This document shows positions 53,688 through 63,002 of a stretch of DNA of 64,000 bases, one piece after another; the stretch's first letter is position 1; the number at the start of each line of letters is the position of its first letter. Source of the DNA: Ruegeria arenilitoris (GTDB lineage: Bacteria; Pseudomonadota; Alphaproteobacteria; Rhodobacterales; Rhodobacteraceae); contig NZ_WQHP01000003.1 of assembly GCF_013035315.1 (NCBI RefSeq), positions 62,001 through 126,000 on the forward strand, in the 5' to 3' direction. A program made the translations under genes and the position numbers. Under the pieces are notes generated by a model, which saw only the letters and a program-made list of their open reading frames with translations, was not told the DNA's origin and did not search any database.

Positions 53688-54905
53688 ATGGCGACAGTTT
53701 CGCCCGCTTCTGATTTTGCGCCGGTGGCCGCCTCTGCGGCAGCCCCTGCCCGCACGCGCGACCCGCGCCTGGATTTCTATCGCGGTATCGCGATGTTCAT
53801 CATCCTGATTGCCCATATCCCGAATGACCCATGGGCCAAGTGGATTCCTGCACGGTTCGGGTTTTCGGATGCTACAGAGATCTTCGTGTTCTGCTCAGGC
53901 ATGGCCTCCGCCATCGCCTTTGGTGGGGCTTTCCTGCGCAAGGGCTGGTGGATGGGCACCGCCCGCGTGTCCTTCCGTATCTGGCAGGTCTACTGGGCGC
54001 ATATCTGTCTGTTCTTCTTTGTTGCCATGTCCATGGCCGCGCTCGATCAGTCAGGTTTGTTCGAGAAAACATATGTTTATTCGCTGAACCTGCAGCACTT
54101 TTTCAACGACCCTGCGCCGCAGATGGTGGGTCTATTCACGCTGACCTACGTTCCGAACTACTTTGACATCCTGCCGATGTATCTGGTGGTTCTGGCGATG
54201 ATGCCGATCTTCATGGGTCTGTATCGCATCGGGTTCTGGGCGGTCGCAGCGACCTCGATCACGATCTGGCTGATCGCCCAGTTTGACGTTCTGGACTTGC
54301 CGGCCGAGCCGTGGTCCGAGCGTCAATGGTTCTTTAACCCCTTCGGCTGGCAGCTGCTGTTCTTCACTGGTTTTGCCTTCATGCGCGGTTGGATACCGGC
54401 CCCACCCGTATCGAAAACCCTGATCTGGGCAGCCGCGCTGTTTCTGATCTTCTCGATGCCCTTCGGGTCTTGGAAAGTGTTCACATGGATCAATGCCGCC
54501 GCCCCCGATCTGGCGGATGAAATTCGCAAGGTCTGGCCGGTCACTAAGGAATTCCGCGACAAGACCGATTTCGGCCTGTTCCGTTACCTGCACTTCCTGT
54601 CGCTTGCCTATCTGGGCTGGGTCGTCGCGGGTGAGCACGGCCACCGCCTGATCGCCACCGGACAAGGCGTAGCGGCCAAAGTGTGGCAATTCCTGCTGAC
54701 CGTCATCACGAAAGTCGGACAGCAATCGCTGGCGGTTTTCGTATTTTCCATGGCCGCCGCACGACTTATCGGTGTCGGTCTGGACCTGAGTGGGCGGGAT
54801 GTCGCCAGTGTTTTCGTCGCCAACATGATTGGCTTTGCGATGATCATCGGCGTGGCATACATGGCCGCTTGGTTTAAGTCTCAACCTTGGAAGTCTAAGA
54901 AATGA
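53688..54905 (+). CDS. opgC: OpgC membrane acyltransferase for periplasmic glucans
   Basis: This 405-aa protein has about ten hydrophobic segments and the OpgC start PRLDFYRGIAMFIILIAHIP, followed by ARFGFSDATEIFVFCSGMAS. OpgC succinylates osmoregulated periplasmic glucans from the inner membrane. It overlaps opgG by 4 bases. AAGGACAG provides the ribosome-binding site. The order opgC-opgG-opgH in one operon differs from the E. coli arrangement, where opgC is divergent. Confidence 0.92.
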   Translation: MATVSPASDFAPVAASAAAPARTRDPRLDFYRGIAMFIILIAHIPNDPWAKWIPARFGFSDATEIFVFCSGMASAIAFGGAFLRKGWWMGTARVSFRIWQVYWAHICLFFFVAMSMAALDQSGLFEKTYVYSLNLQHFFNDPAPQMVGLFTLTYVPNYFDILPMYLVVLAMMPIFMGLYRIGFWAVAATSITIWLIAQFDVLDLPAEPWSERQWFFNPFGWQLLFFTGFAFMRGWIPAPPVSKTLIWAAALFLIFSMPFGSWKVFTWINAAAPDLADEIRKVWPVTKEFRDKTDFGLFRYLHFLSLAYLGWVVAGEHGHRLIATGQGVAAKVWQFLLTVITKVGQQSLAVFVFSMAAARLIGVGLDLSGRDVASVFVANMIGFAMIIGVAYMAAWFKSQPWKSKK

Positions 54906-56401
54906 ATTTTACACGCCGCGCATTTCTGGCCTCGTCCACTGCTCTTGCCTTTGCTCCGGCAGCATTTGCCACCGGCGGCGAAGCCCCCTTTAGCCGCAAT
55001 GATGTGATTGAGCTGGCCCGAGACCTAGCAAGCCGCCCTTATGCCGAACGTGATATGGTTCCAAAGGCATGGCAGGACCTGACATATCAGCAATACCGGT
55101 CGATCCGGTTCAAGCTGGAAAAGGGCCTTTGGTACGACACAACAACCCCGTTCGAGGTCGATTTCTTTGCCCCCGGCCTGTACTTCCCCCGCGCTGTGCA
55201 AATCTCTACCGTTGACCACGGTCAGGTAGAGCCCGTGGCCTTCGATCTCGACATGTTCACCAAAAGCGAAGATGTGCCTGCCCTGCCAGCCGATGAAACG
55301 CTTGGCTTTTCGGGATTTCGCTTGCGGGCCGAGATGCACCGCCCCGGGCTGACTGATGAATTCTGTGTATTTCAGGGTGCCAGTTATTTCCGCGCAATCG
55401 GGCTGCACGAGGCTTACGGTCTGTCGGCGCGTGGGCTGGCTTTGAAAACCGGCGATCCGGACGGCGAAGAATTTCCAGAGTTCATACGCTTTTGGCTGGA
55501 ACGCCCTGCCCCCGCCCAAAGGAACATGGTTGTCCACGCCTTGATGGACAGCCCAAGCGTAAGTGGCGCGTACCGCTTTGAGGTCACCCCCGGCCAGGAC
55601 ACCATCATGGATGTCGAAGCGACGCTTTTCCCGCGCGAAGAGATGACGCATGTCGGGATCGCTCCGGGCACCTCGATGTTCCTGTTCGATCAGACCAACC
55701 ACAGCCGGTTTGACGATTTCCGCCCTGCTGTTCACGACAGTGATGGTCTGTTGGTCCGTAATGGCGCTGGCGAGGTTCTCTGGCGACCCCTGGCTAACCC
55801 GACCCGCCTGCAGATTTCGTCCTTTGTCGATACCAACCCACGCGGTTTCGGGCTGATGCAGCGGAAACGCGAATTTTCGGACTATGCCGACCTAGAGGCT
55901 AACTATCACAAGCGCCCCAGCCTGTGGGTCGAACCCGCAGGGGATTGGGGCAAAGGCTCGGTCACGCTGGTTGAAATCCCGGCGGATCAGGAGATCTACG
56001 ACAACATCGTCGCCTATTGGCGGCCTGCAGAGCCCTATGCACCGGGCAGTCAGGTCGATCTGTCCTATCGCCTCATCTGGGGTGAAGAACCCCAGCGCAC
56101 GCCAATGCCGCGTGTGATCAACACCGCCATGGGCGACAACACCTTTGGCGAAGGGCGTCTGGCCGTCATCGACTTTGAAGAAAGCGAACTGTTCGACGAC
56201 CCCGAGGCGATGACGATCTTTGTAGATTCACCCCACGCCGAAACATCCGAAGGTGTTCTGCAACGCAACCCTGACACAGGTGGACTTCGTCTGGCGTTTT
56301 CGTTCCAACCCGGTGACCGCGACCATGTCGAGTTGCGCGCGCAGTTGCTGAAAGACAAACAGCCGGCCTCAGAGGTCTGGCTTTACCGCTGGACCTCATG
56401 A
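54902..56401 (+). CDS. opgG: Periplasmic glucan biosynthesis protein OpgG/OpgD
   Basis: This 499-aa periplasmic protein shapes the glucan backbone. It has a Tat-type signal (NFTRRAFLASSTALAFAPAA). The body has YQQYRSIRFKLEKGLWYD and the long MdoG fold, including SYFRAIGLHEAYGLSARGLA. The twin-arginine signal suggests the OpgD-like branch, but the operon position favours OpgG. It overlaps opgC and opgH by 4 bases each. Confidence 0.93.
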   Translation: MNFTRRAFLASSTALAFAPAAFATGGEAPFSRNDVIELARDLASRPYAERDMVPKAWQDLTYQQYRSIRFKLEKGLWYDTTTPFEVDFFAPGLYFPRAVQISTVDHGQVEPVAFDLDMFTKSEDVPALPADETLGFSGFRLRAEMHRPGLTDEFCVFQGASYFRAIGLHEAYGLSARGLALKTGDPDGEEFPEFIRFWLERPAPAQRNMVVHALMDSPSVSGAYRFEVTPGQDTIMDVEATLFPREEMTHVGIAPGTSMFLFDQTNHSRFDDFRPAVHDSDGLLVRNGAGEVLWRPLANPTRLQISSFVDTNPRGFGLMQRKREFSDYADLEANYHKRPSLWVEPAGDWGKGSVTLVEIPADQEIYDNIVAYWRPAEPYAPGSQVDLSYRLIWGEEPQRTPMPRVINTAMGDNTFGEGRLAVIDFEESELFDDPEAMTIFVDSPHAETSEGVLQRNPDTGGLRLAFSFQPGDRDHVELRAQLLKDKQPASEVWLYRWTS

Positions 56402-58266
56402 GTAGCGATCTTCATATCATGCCACCAGAGGCCCCTCTGGAGATGCCCGCGCAGGATTTCAGCGCTGGATTCCGGGATGCGCAGGTGCCCGATGCCAAGC
56501 GCCCTTCGGCTGGGTTCTGGCGCGCGCTGGCGTTCTCGCCTGCGATGGCGGCCACATTGGGCCTGCTATGGGTCATGACGGATTGGTTCGGTGCTGAGGG
56601 TATCAACCTGATTGAAGCCATTCTGCTGGCGCTGATCTCGTTCAACTTCTTCTGGATTTCTTTCACGGTCTGCACCGTATTGCTGGGCATGGTCTCCCTG
56701 TCCCGGCAGGACCGTCCGGTACGGCAAGGGCGCGCCCAACCACTGCGCGTGGCGCTGCTGACCCCGGTCTATAACGAGTTTCCCTGGAACGTATTGGGCA
56801 ATGCCCGAACCATGCTTGAGGATTTGCAGGCGCGTGGTGGGCAGCATCACTACGCCATGTTCATCTTGTCCGACACCCGAGACCCCGAGATCGCCGCACA
56901 GGAACAAGCCAGTGTCGAAGCGCTGCGCACCACCCTCGCCCCCGGTCTTGAGCTCTATTACCGCCGCCGTCCGCAGAACACGGACCGCAAGGTCGGCAAC
57001 ATAGCCGATTGGGTCAACCGCTGGGGCGCGGATTGGGATGCGATGCTGGTGCTGGACGCCGACAGTCTGATGACGGGCCGCGCCATTTCACGGCTGACAG
57101 ACGCGCTGGCCCGCGATCCCGGTGCCGGGTTGATCCAAAGCTATCCGCAATTGATCGGAGCGCAATCCGTCTTTGCCCGGATGCAGCAGTTTGCGAACGG
57201 CGTCTATGGTATCGCCTTTGCCGAGGGACTGGCACGCTGGTGTGGGCAGGAAGGCAACTATTGGGGCCATAACGCCATCATCCGTACCCGAGCGTTCGCG
57301 ACCAGCGCAGGCCTACCGAAATTGCGGGCGATGAACGGTCAGGAAAAGCTGATCATGAGCCACGATTTCGTCGAGGCAGGCCTTTTGCGCCGGGCCGGAT
57401 GGGCCGTGCGGTTCCTGCCGCGTATCCGTGGATCATATGAAGAAACCCCGCCCACTCTGATCGACCACGCACTGCGCGACCGGCGCTGGTGTCAGGGTAA
57501 CCTGCAACATCTGAAACTGCTGGGCTCGGCCGGTTTCCAGCCTGTGTCACGGTTCCATATGTTCCACGGCGCGGTCGGCTATCTGATGTCGCCGCTGTGG
57601 TTTGCGCTGCTGGTGATGTGGGCGCTGATCGGTCAAGGCGAAGAAGCCTCGGTCCTGCATTACTTCAGCCCGGACAATCCGCTGTTCCCGCAATGGCCCG
57701 AGATGACCGAAACCCGCCATGTGCTGATCATTCTGGTCATGTACGCGATGCTGCTTGCGCCTAAAGTGCTGGGTGTTCTGGCCCTGCCTCTGAGCGGTGT
57801 GCGCTATTCCGAGTTCGGTGGCGGGCGCAAGTTCCTGACGTCGTTCCTGGCCGAGGTCGTGTTGTCGATCCTCTATGCGCCAATTCTGATGGTACAACAA
57901 ATGATCGCGGTCATTCGCACCGCACTTGGCATCCAAAAGGGCTGGTCCCCGCAGGCGCGCGACGGCGGGACTTACAGCCTCCGAACACTGATCCTGTGCC
58001 ATACGGTCGAAACGGTCAGTGGCGTGGCGCTCAGCGTCGGCATCCTGTCCGGCCTTGTTTCAGTCTGGTTGGCCCCCATCGCGATCAGCCTGGCGCTGGC
58101 GATTCCTCTATCCGCGCTCAGCGGCGTTTCTGCAGGGGCGGCACGTCGGATGGTTGGCATGAAAGAGGACTTCAACGAACCTGCCATCACCCGCTCTGCC
58201 CGTCGTTATCGGGATGAGTTGAAGAATGTGATCGAAGGCAAAGGTGTGATGACCCCTGCCGAGTGA
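56398..58266 (+). CDS. opgH: Glucans biosynthesis glucosyltransferase OpgH
   Basis: This 622-aa inner-membrane enzyme polymerises the glucan from UDP-glucose. It has two N-terminal helices, a large cytoplasmic GT2 domain (LLTPVYNEFPWNVLGNARTM, VLDADSLMTGRAI, NYWGHNAIIRTRAF, RRWCQGNLQHLKLL) and several C-terminal helices. The DADS and QRRW-type (here DRRWCQGN) motifs support catalysis. It is the last gene of the opg operon and its TGA abuts the convergent esterase stop. Confidence 0.95.
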   Translation: MSSDLHIMPPEAPLEMPAQDFSAGFRDAQVPDAKRPSAGFWRALAFSPAMAATLGLLWVMTDWFGAEGINLIEAILLALISFNFFWISFTVCTVLLGMVSLSRQDRPVRQGRAQPLRVALLTPVYNEFPWNVLGNARTMLEDLQARGGQHHYAMFILSDTRDPEIAAQEQASVEALRTTLAPGLELYYRRRPQNTDRKVGNIADWVNRWGADWDAMLVLDADSLMTGRAISRLTDALARDPGAGLIQSYPQLIGAQSVFARMQQFANGVYGIAFAEGLARWCGQEGNYWGHNAIIRTRAFATSAGLPKLRAMNGQEKLIMSHDFVEAGLLRRAGWAVRFLPRIRGSYEETPPTLIDHALRDRRWCQGNLQHLKLLGSAGFQPVSRFHMFHGAVGYLMSPLWFALLVMWALIGQGEEASVLHYFSPDNPLFPQWPEMTETRHVLIILVMYAMLLAPKVLGVLALPLSGVRYSEFGGGRKFLTSFLAEVVLSILYAPILMVQQMIAVIRTALGIQKGWSPQARDGGTYSLRTLILCHTVETVSGVALSVGILSGLVSVWLAPIAISLALAIPLSALSGVSAGAARRMVGMKEDFNEPAITRSARRYRDELKNVIEGKGVMTPAE

Positions 58267-59082
58267 TTAGCCGCCCGGCAGGCCTTCGTACCAATCCACC
58301 ATCATATCGGCCCAGCCCTTGGGCACCGAATGACCGCCTGGAAACAGCGCGAACTCCAGCGCGCTGCCATCGTCGCACCCGCTCCAATAGCGGCGCATGA
58401 ACTGGCCGGTGGTCGAAAACCCGCTGGGTTTCGTATCGACGCAGCCATTGGCGATGCGCCAGATCTCGAGCCCGGCAAAAATGTCCCCCTGATGGAAGCG
58501 GCCGCCACCCAGCAGGCGTCCTTCCAAAGGTACCACATTGTCCGTCCAGCCATGGGTGTGGAACATCCGTACCGGTCCGTCACAAGACTCTGGATCCGGC
58601 CGCCAGAAACCGCCCGAGACGGGCACATAGGCCGAGAACGTATCGGGCGCGGCGCAGGCAAGGTAGTAGACCATGAACGCCCCTGCCGAGAACCCGCCCA
58701 GCACAACGCGGTCTGCGTCAATGCCAAACCTGTCCGCTGCATCCTCGACCGCCTCAATCAAAAAGGCAGTTTCGTCGCGCCCTTCCCAACCGGGGAAAAA
58801 GTTCCAGCTTTGTCGGTCGTTGCGTACCGACCCCTCGGGTGCCATCACCGCGTAACCACGCGCCAGCAACGGGTCGACCATCCCTCGGTTCTTAAGTGTT
58901 CCTGTGGCGGTGCCGCCCCAGCCGTGCAGGAAAACCACCAATGGTGGGTTTTCGGCTTGCGGCAGTTCGATGTGATAGCCGCCCGAAGCGGTCTCACACA
59001 TTCCCTCCTGATCGGCGCAGGCAGCCAAGCCAGCTTGCCCGGTCAGCGCAAGGCCAGCGGCCAGGGTCAATTTGCGGATCAT
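58267..59082 (-). CDS. Secreted PHB-depolymerase-type alpha/beta esterase
   Basis: The 271-aa protein has a signal peptide (IRKLTLAAGLALTGQAGLAA), then NPPLVVFLHGWGGTATGTLK (oxyanion hole). The GGFSAGAFMVYYLACAAPDTF segment holds the GxSxG nucleophile and FHTHGWTDNVVP, with FPGGHSVP, the Asp and His. It belongs to the LpqC/polyhydroxybutyrate depolymerase group but may act on feruloyl or other esters. AGGAGA supports ATG 59082. It overlaps the rhodanese gene by 4 bases. Confidence 0.88.
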   Translation of the reverse strand: MIRKLTLAAGLALTGQAGLAACADQEGMCETASGGYHIELPQAENPPLVVFLHGWGGTATGTLKNRGMVDPLLARGYAVMAPEGSVRNDRQSWNFFPGWEGRDETAFLIEAVEDAADRFGIDADRVVLGGFSAGAFMVYYLACAAPDTFSAYVPVSGGFWRPDPESCDGPVRMFHTHGWTDNVVPLEGRLLGGGRFHQGDIFAGLEIWRIANGCVDTKPSGFSTTGQFMRRYWSGCDDGSALEFALFPGGHSVPKGWADMMVDWYEGLPGG

Positions 59083-59552
59083 CCTGTCTCTCCTGTATTG
59101 CGCTGGACCGGCAACCCGGCGCGCACCCATCCGGGCCCCGCAGCCGAGCCCAACATGCCTTCGGGCACATCAATGATTTTAGTGAAACCAGCCTCGGTCA
59201 GGCGGTTGCTGAGGCGCGCGGACCGGACGCCGCGCGCGCAGATTAGTGCAACTGGCACGCCCCGGTTCCCGTTGGTCAACTCTGTCAGAGCTTGTTCAAA
59301 GTCGTCACGGCGCATGTCCAGCGGATAGGCCCCCTCGCCAACCCCGGTCGCACGCCATTCTCGGGGCGTTCGGATGTCGACAAGCACGATGTCGCCGGAC
59401 ACCGCCTGCTGATGGGCGTCCTGCACACTCAGTTGACCGCCCGCATAATCCGGCGGGATCAAGCGGTATTCGCGAATAGCAAACCCTGCAGCGATAGCCG
59501 CGCCACCGCCCAGAAAAACCCACCTTCGGGTTCGGTTTACCTTACTTGCCAT
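59079..59552 (-). CDS. Membrane-anchored rhodanese-like protein
   Basis: This 157-aa protein has an N-terminal hydrophobic anchor (RWVFLGGGAAIAAGFAIREY), then a rhodanese domain with VLVDIRTPREWRATG, and active-site loop LICARGVRSARLSNRL. The Cys of ICARG should be the sulfur-carrying residue. ATG 59552 is chosen over the longer frame to 59570. It is probably periplasmic, coupled to the esterase gene. Confidence 0.88.
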   Translation of the reverse strand: MASKVNRTRRWVFLGGGAAIAAGFAIREYRLIPPDYAGGQLSVQDAHQQAVSGDIVLVDIRTPREWRATGVGEGAYPLDMRRDDFEQALTELTNGNRGVPVALICARGVRSARLSNRLTEAGFTKIIDVPEGMLGSAAGPGWVRAGLPVQRNTGETG

Positions 59553-59742
59553 TCGGCCCCCTCCTGACACTCAAAGCCGCTTGTATCACAGCTTGATCAG
59601 GGTCGCTGCGCCCAAATTGGGACTACGGATCAAGATCGCGTCATTATCGCGCAGGTAAATTGCATCCAATATGTTCCTTTTAGAACCTTTCAAAACCTTG
59701 CATTTTTTGAACAGTCATTAAATTATCCCTACTAAATCTGTC

Positions 59743-62643
59743 ATGTTGACCGCCCAGCTCGGAGTATCGCACTTGTCCCTATTCCTCATCGCGGCCCTTC
59801 CCTTTCTTGGCGCTGTTTTTCCAGCCCTTTTGATCCGGGCAGGACGAAATGCAGCCGCTTCCGCAGCTGGGTTGACCACCTATTTGGCGTTGATGGGGTT
59901 ATTGATTCACATCCCCTCCGTCATGCGCGGTGACGTCGTAACCGCCCGGTTCGATTGGATCCCGGCACTGGGACTGAACGCGAATTTCATGCTGGATGGG
60001 CTGGGTTTTCTGTTCGCTCTGCTGATCCTTGGGATCGGGTTGCTGATCATCCTCTACGCGCGTTTCTACCTGTCCCGCGAAGATCCGATGGGCCAGTTCT
60101 ACACCTATCTTCTGCTGTTTCAGGGCGCGATGGTCGGGATTGTTCTGTCCGACAACATCCTGCTTTTGCTTATCTTTTGGGAGCTTACGTCGCTCAGCTC
60201 ATTCCTGCTGATCGGGTATTGGAAGCACCTGCCCGAAGGGCGGCAAGGCGCGCGGATGGCTTTGGCTGTCACAGGATCGGGCGGTCTGGCCATGATCGCC
60301 GGGATGCTGATCCTCGGCAACATCGTCGGCTCGTATGACCTGAGCGTCATTCTGCAGAACAAAGAGCTTATCCAGGCCTCGCCCTATTACCTGCCTGCGC
60401 TGATCCTGATCCTGCTGGGATGCTTTACCAAGTCGGCGCAGTTCCCGTTCCATTTCTGGCTGCCGCACGCGATGGCCGCGCCGACGCCGGTTTCGGCCTA
60501 TCTGCACTCGGCAACCATGGTGAAGGCCGGGTTGTTCCTGATGGCGCGGATGTGGCCCGTTTTGGCCGGAACGGACGCTTGGTTCTACATTGTTGCCACA
60601 ACTGGACTGATCACCATGCTGATGGGCGCAGTGATCGCGCTGTTCAAAGATGACCTCAAGGCGCTGCTGGCTTTCTCCACGGTGTCGCATCTGGGGCTGG
60701 TGACCATGCTGCTGGGATTTGGCACCAAATTCGCCGCAGTCGCTGCCGTGTTCCACATCATCAACCACGCCACGTTCAAGGCGGCGTTGTTCATGACCGC
60801 AGGGATAGTCGACCACGAAACGGGGACGCGCGATATCAAGCGGCTGGGCGGTTTGCGCCACCTGATGCCGATCACCTTCACCATTGGCACGATTGCCGCG
60901 CTGTCGATGGCCGGTATTCCACCGCTCAACGGCTTCCTGTCCAAAGAAATGATGCTTGAGGAAACCGTCCACACAACGTGGTTGAACTCGCACTACCTTG
61001 TGCCGGGACTGGCGCTGCTGGCGGCATTGTTCTCGGCGGCGTATTCCTTCCGCTTCGTCAGCCATGTCTTTCTTGGCACCGAGCGTCACGACTATCCGGC
61101 CCATCCGCATGATCCGCCCGTCGGGCTGTGGCTGGCCCCGGCCTTCCTTGTCGTACTTGTGGTACTGATCGGCCTGTATTCCAACGCCATTGTCGGTCCG
61201 CTGGTCGCGGTCGTGTCCAGCGCGGTTATTGGCGGAGAGAAACTGCCCTATTACTCGCTGAAGCTCTGGCACGGGTTCACGCCCGCCCTCTACATGTCCG
61301 TTGTTGCAACTCTGGGCGGCCTGTTCCTCTTGAGCCTGCACAGGCATGAAGAAAGGTTCTGGAACGCCCTGCCCCGTCCCGAGGCAAAGGTGATCTTCGA
61401 GGCGGTGATCGCAGCGATGACAAAGGTCAGTCAGGCGGTTACCGATACGCTCCACAACGGAGTTCTTAGCCGCTATGCGATCATCCTAATCGCCTTCACG
61501 GTTGGTCTTGGATACTACGCCTATACCACCGGTACGATCGGGCCTGAGACCCGGACCGAGTTGCGCATTCAGATCATCCCGCTGATCGGTTGGATCTGTC
61601 TTGTGGGCGCAACACTGGCGATCATGTGGTTCCACCGCAACCGCCTGTTGTCGCTGGTCCTGATCGGAGTGGTCGGCCTGATTGTTTCGATGGCCTTTAA
61701 CTATCTGTCTGCTCCGGACCTGGCGCTGACGCAGATCTCGGTCGAAGTCGTGACGATGATCCTGCTGCTGCTGTCGCTGAACTTCCTGCCCACAGACACG
61801 CCATGGGACAGCAGCGCTGCCAGGCGGTGGCGCGATGCGGCCATTTCGGTTGTGGCAGGGATCGGTTCGGGTGCATTGATCTATGCGCTAATGCTGCGGG
61901 ATTTCGCGTTTCCGACGATCTCAGATTTCCACCTGGCGAACTCGTATAAAGGTGGCGGCGGCACCAACGTGGTGAACGTCATTCTGGTCGACTTCCGGGG
62001 CTTTGATACCTTTGGCGAGATCATCGTGCTGGGCATCGCCGCCCTGATCATCTTTGCCCTGACCGAGTCCGTTCTGGGCACGAATGTCCGCGCCTATTTG
62101 CTGAACCGCAAACCGCATTGGCCGCAATCTGGGGACTCGCATCCCCTGATGATGGTGGTTGTGACGCGGATGATGATGCCCATCGCCCTGATGGTCGGAG
62201 CCTACATCTTTTTCCGCGGCCACAACCAGCCGGGGGGTGGTTTCATCGCCGGTCTGGTGGTCGCGATTGCCTTCCTGATGCAATACATGGCCAGTGGCTA
62301 TACCTGGGCGATCGAACGACAAAGGTTCTATTACCACGGCACCATCGGCTGGGGCGTTTTGATCGCCGCTGCCACTGGTTTGGGCGCGTGGTTCAACGAA
62401 CGCCCCTTCCTGACAAGCGACTTCGGCTACATCAACTGGCCGCCTCTGGAAGAATTTGAATGGGCCACTGCGATGCTGTTTGACGTGGGCGTTTTCCTTG
62501 CTGTTCTGGGCGCGGTCATGCTGGCGCTGGACAGTCTGTCACGGTTCGCTTGGCAGCCGGGCATGGCGCAGGAGCATCCGATGGATATCAACCCGTTGCG
62601 GGATAATTCGCCGGAAGAAGACAAAGAGAAGGAGCAGGCCTGA
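59743..62643 (+). CDS. mrpA: Na+/H+ antiporter subunit A, MrpA-MrpB fusion
   Basis: This 966-aa membrane protein has NADH dehydrogenase subunit 5-like helices (LLLFQGAMVGIVLSDNILLL, FPFHFWLPHAMAAPTPVSAY, LKALLAFSTVSHLGLVTMLL). Its last third contains the MrpB domain (VVVTRMMMPIALMVGAYIFF, RGHNQPGGGFIAGLVVAIAF). Fused AB subunits mark the group 2 mrp/pha operons of Alphaproteobacteria. It exchanges Na+ or K+ for protons. TGATG links it to mrpC. Confidence 0.95.
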   Translation: MLTAQLGVSHLSLFLIAALPFLGAVFPALLIRAGRNAAASAAGLTTYLALMGLLIHIPSVMRGDVVTARFDWIPALGLNANFMLDGLGFLFALLILGIGLLIILYARFYLSREDPMGQFYTYLLLFQGAMVGIVLSDNILLLLIFWELTSLSSFLLIGYWKHLPEGRQGARMALAVTGSGGLAMIAGMLILGNIVGSYDLSVILQNKELIQASPYYLPALILILLGCFTKSAQFPFHFWLPHAMAAPTPVSAYLHSATMVKAGLFLMARMWPVLAGTDAWFYIVATTGLITMLMGAVIALFKDDLKALLAFSTVSHLGLVTMLLGFGTKFAAVAAVFHIINHATFKAALFMTAGIVDHETGTRDIKRLGGLRHLMPITFTIGTIAALSMAGIPPLNGFLSKEMMLEETVHTTWLNSHYLVPGLALLAALFSAAYSFRFVSHVFLGTERHDYPAHPHDPPVGLWLAPAFLVVLVVLIGLYSNAIVGPLVAVVSSAVIGGEKLPYYSLKLWHGFTPALYMSVVATLGGLFLLSLHRHEERFWNALPRPEAKVIFEAVIAAMTKVSQAVTDTLHNGVLSRYAIILIAFTVGLGYYAYTTGTIGPETRTELRIQIIPLIGWICLVGATLAIMWFHRNRLLSLVLIGVVGLIVSMAFNYLSAPDLALTQISVEVVTMILLLLSLNFLPTDTPWDSSAARRWRDAAISVVAGIGSGALIYALMLRDFAFPTISDFHLANSYKGGGGTNVVNVILVDFRGFDTFGEIIVLGIAALIIFALTESVLGTNVRAYLLNRKPHWPQSGDSHPLMMVVVTRMMMPIALMVGAYIFFRGHNQPGGGFIAGLVVAIAFLMQYMASGYTWAIERQRFYYHGTIGWGVLIAAATGLGAWFNERPFLTSDFGYINWPPLEEFEWATAMLFDVGVFLAVLGAVMLALDSLSRFAWQPGMAQEHPMDINPLRDNSPEEDKEKEQA

Positions 62644-63002
62644 TGGAAGCGCTCGTAGCCTCTGCGGTCGGCGTCATGACCGCTGCCGGTATTTTCCTGA
62701 TCCTGCGCCGCCGGACCTTTCCCGTCATTCTGGGTCTGTCCCTACTGACCTATGCGGTGAACGTATTCCTGTTCGCAACCGGGCGGCTCGCGCTGGATGC
62801 GCCCGCCGTTCTGAACAAGTACGAGGACGTACCTTATACCGATCCTCTACCGCAGGCGCTGGTACTGACGGCCATCGTGATCTCGTTCGGGATGACGGCG
62901 GTGATCGTGATGATCTCGCTTTCGGCCTATCTGTCCTCGAAGGATGACCATATCGATATGAACGCCCATGACAGCGTAGACGCGCCGGGAGAAGACGCAT
63001 GA
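62643..63002 (+). CDS. mrpC: Na+/H+ antiporter subunit C, MrpC
   Basis: This 119-aa NuoK-like membrane subunit has three helices (MEALVASAVGVMTAAGIFLI, PVILGLSLLTYAVNVFLF, PLPQALVLTAIVISFGMTAV). DPLPQALVLTAIVI is the MrpC signature. It overlaps mrpA by one base and mrpD by 4. The length is normal. Confidence 0.95.
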   Translation: MEALVASAVGVMTAAGIFLILRRRTFPVILGLSLLTYAVNVFLFATGRLALDAPAVLNKYEDVPYTDPLPQALVLTAIVISFGMTAVIVMISLSAYLSSKDDHIDMNAHDSVDAPGEDA

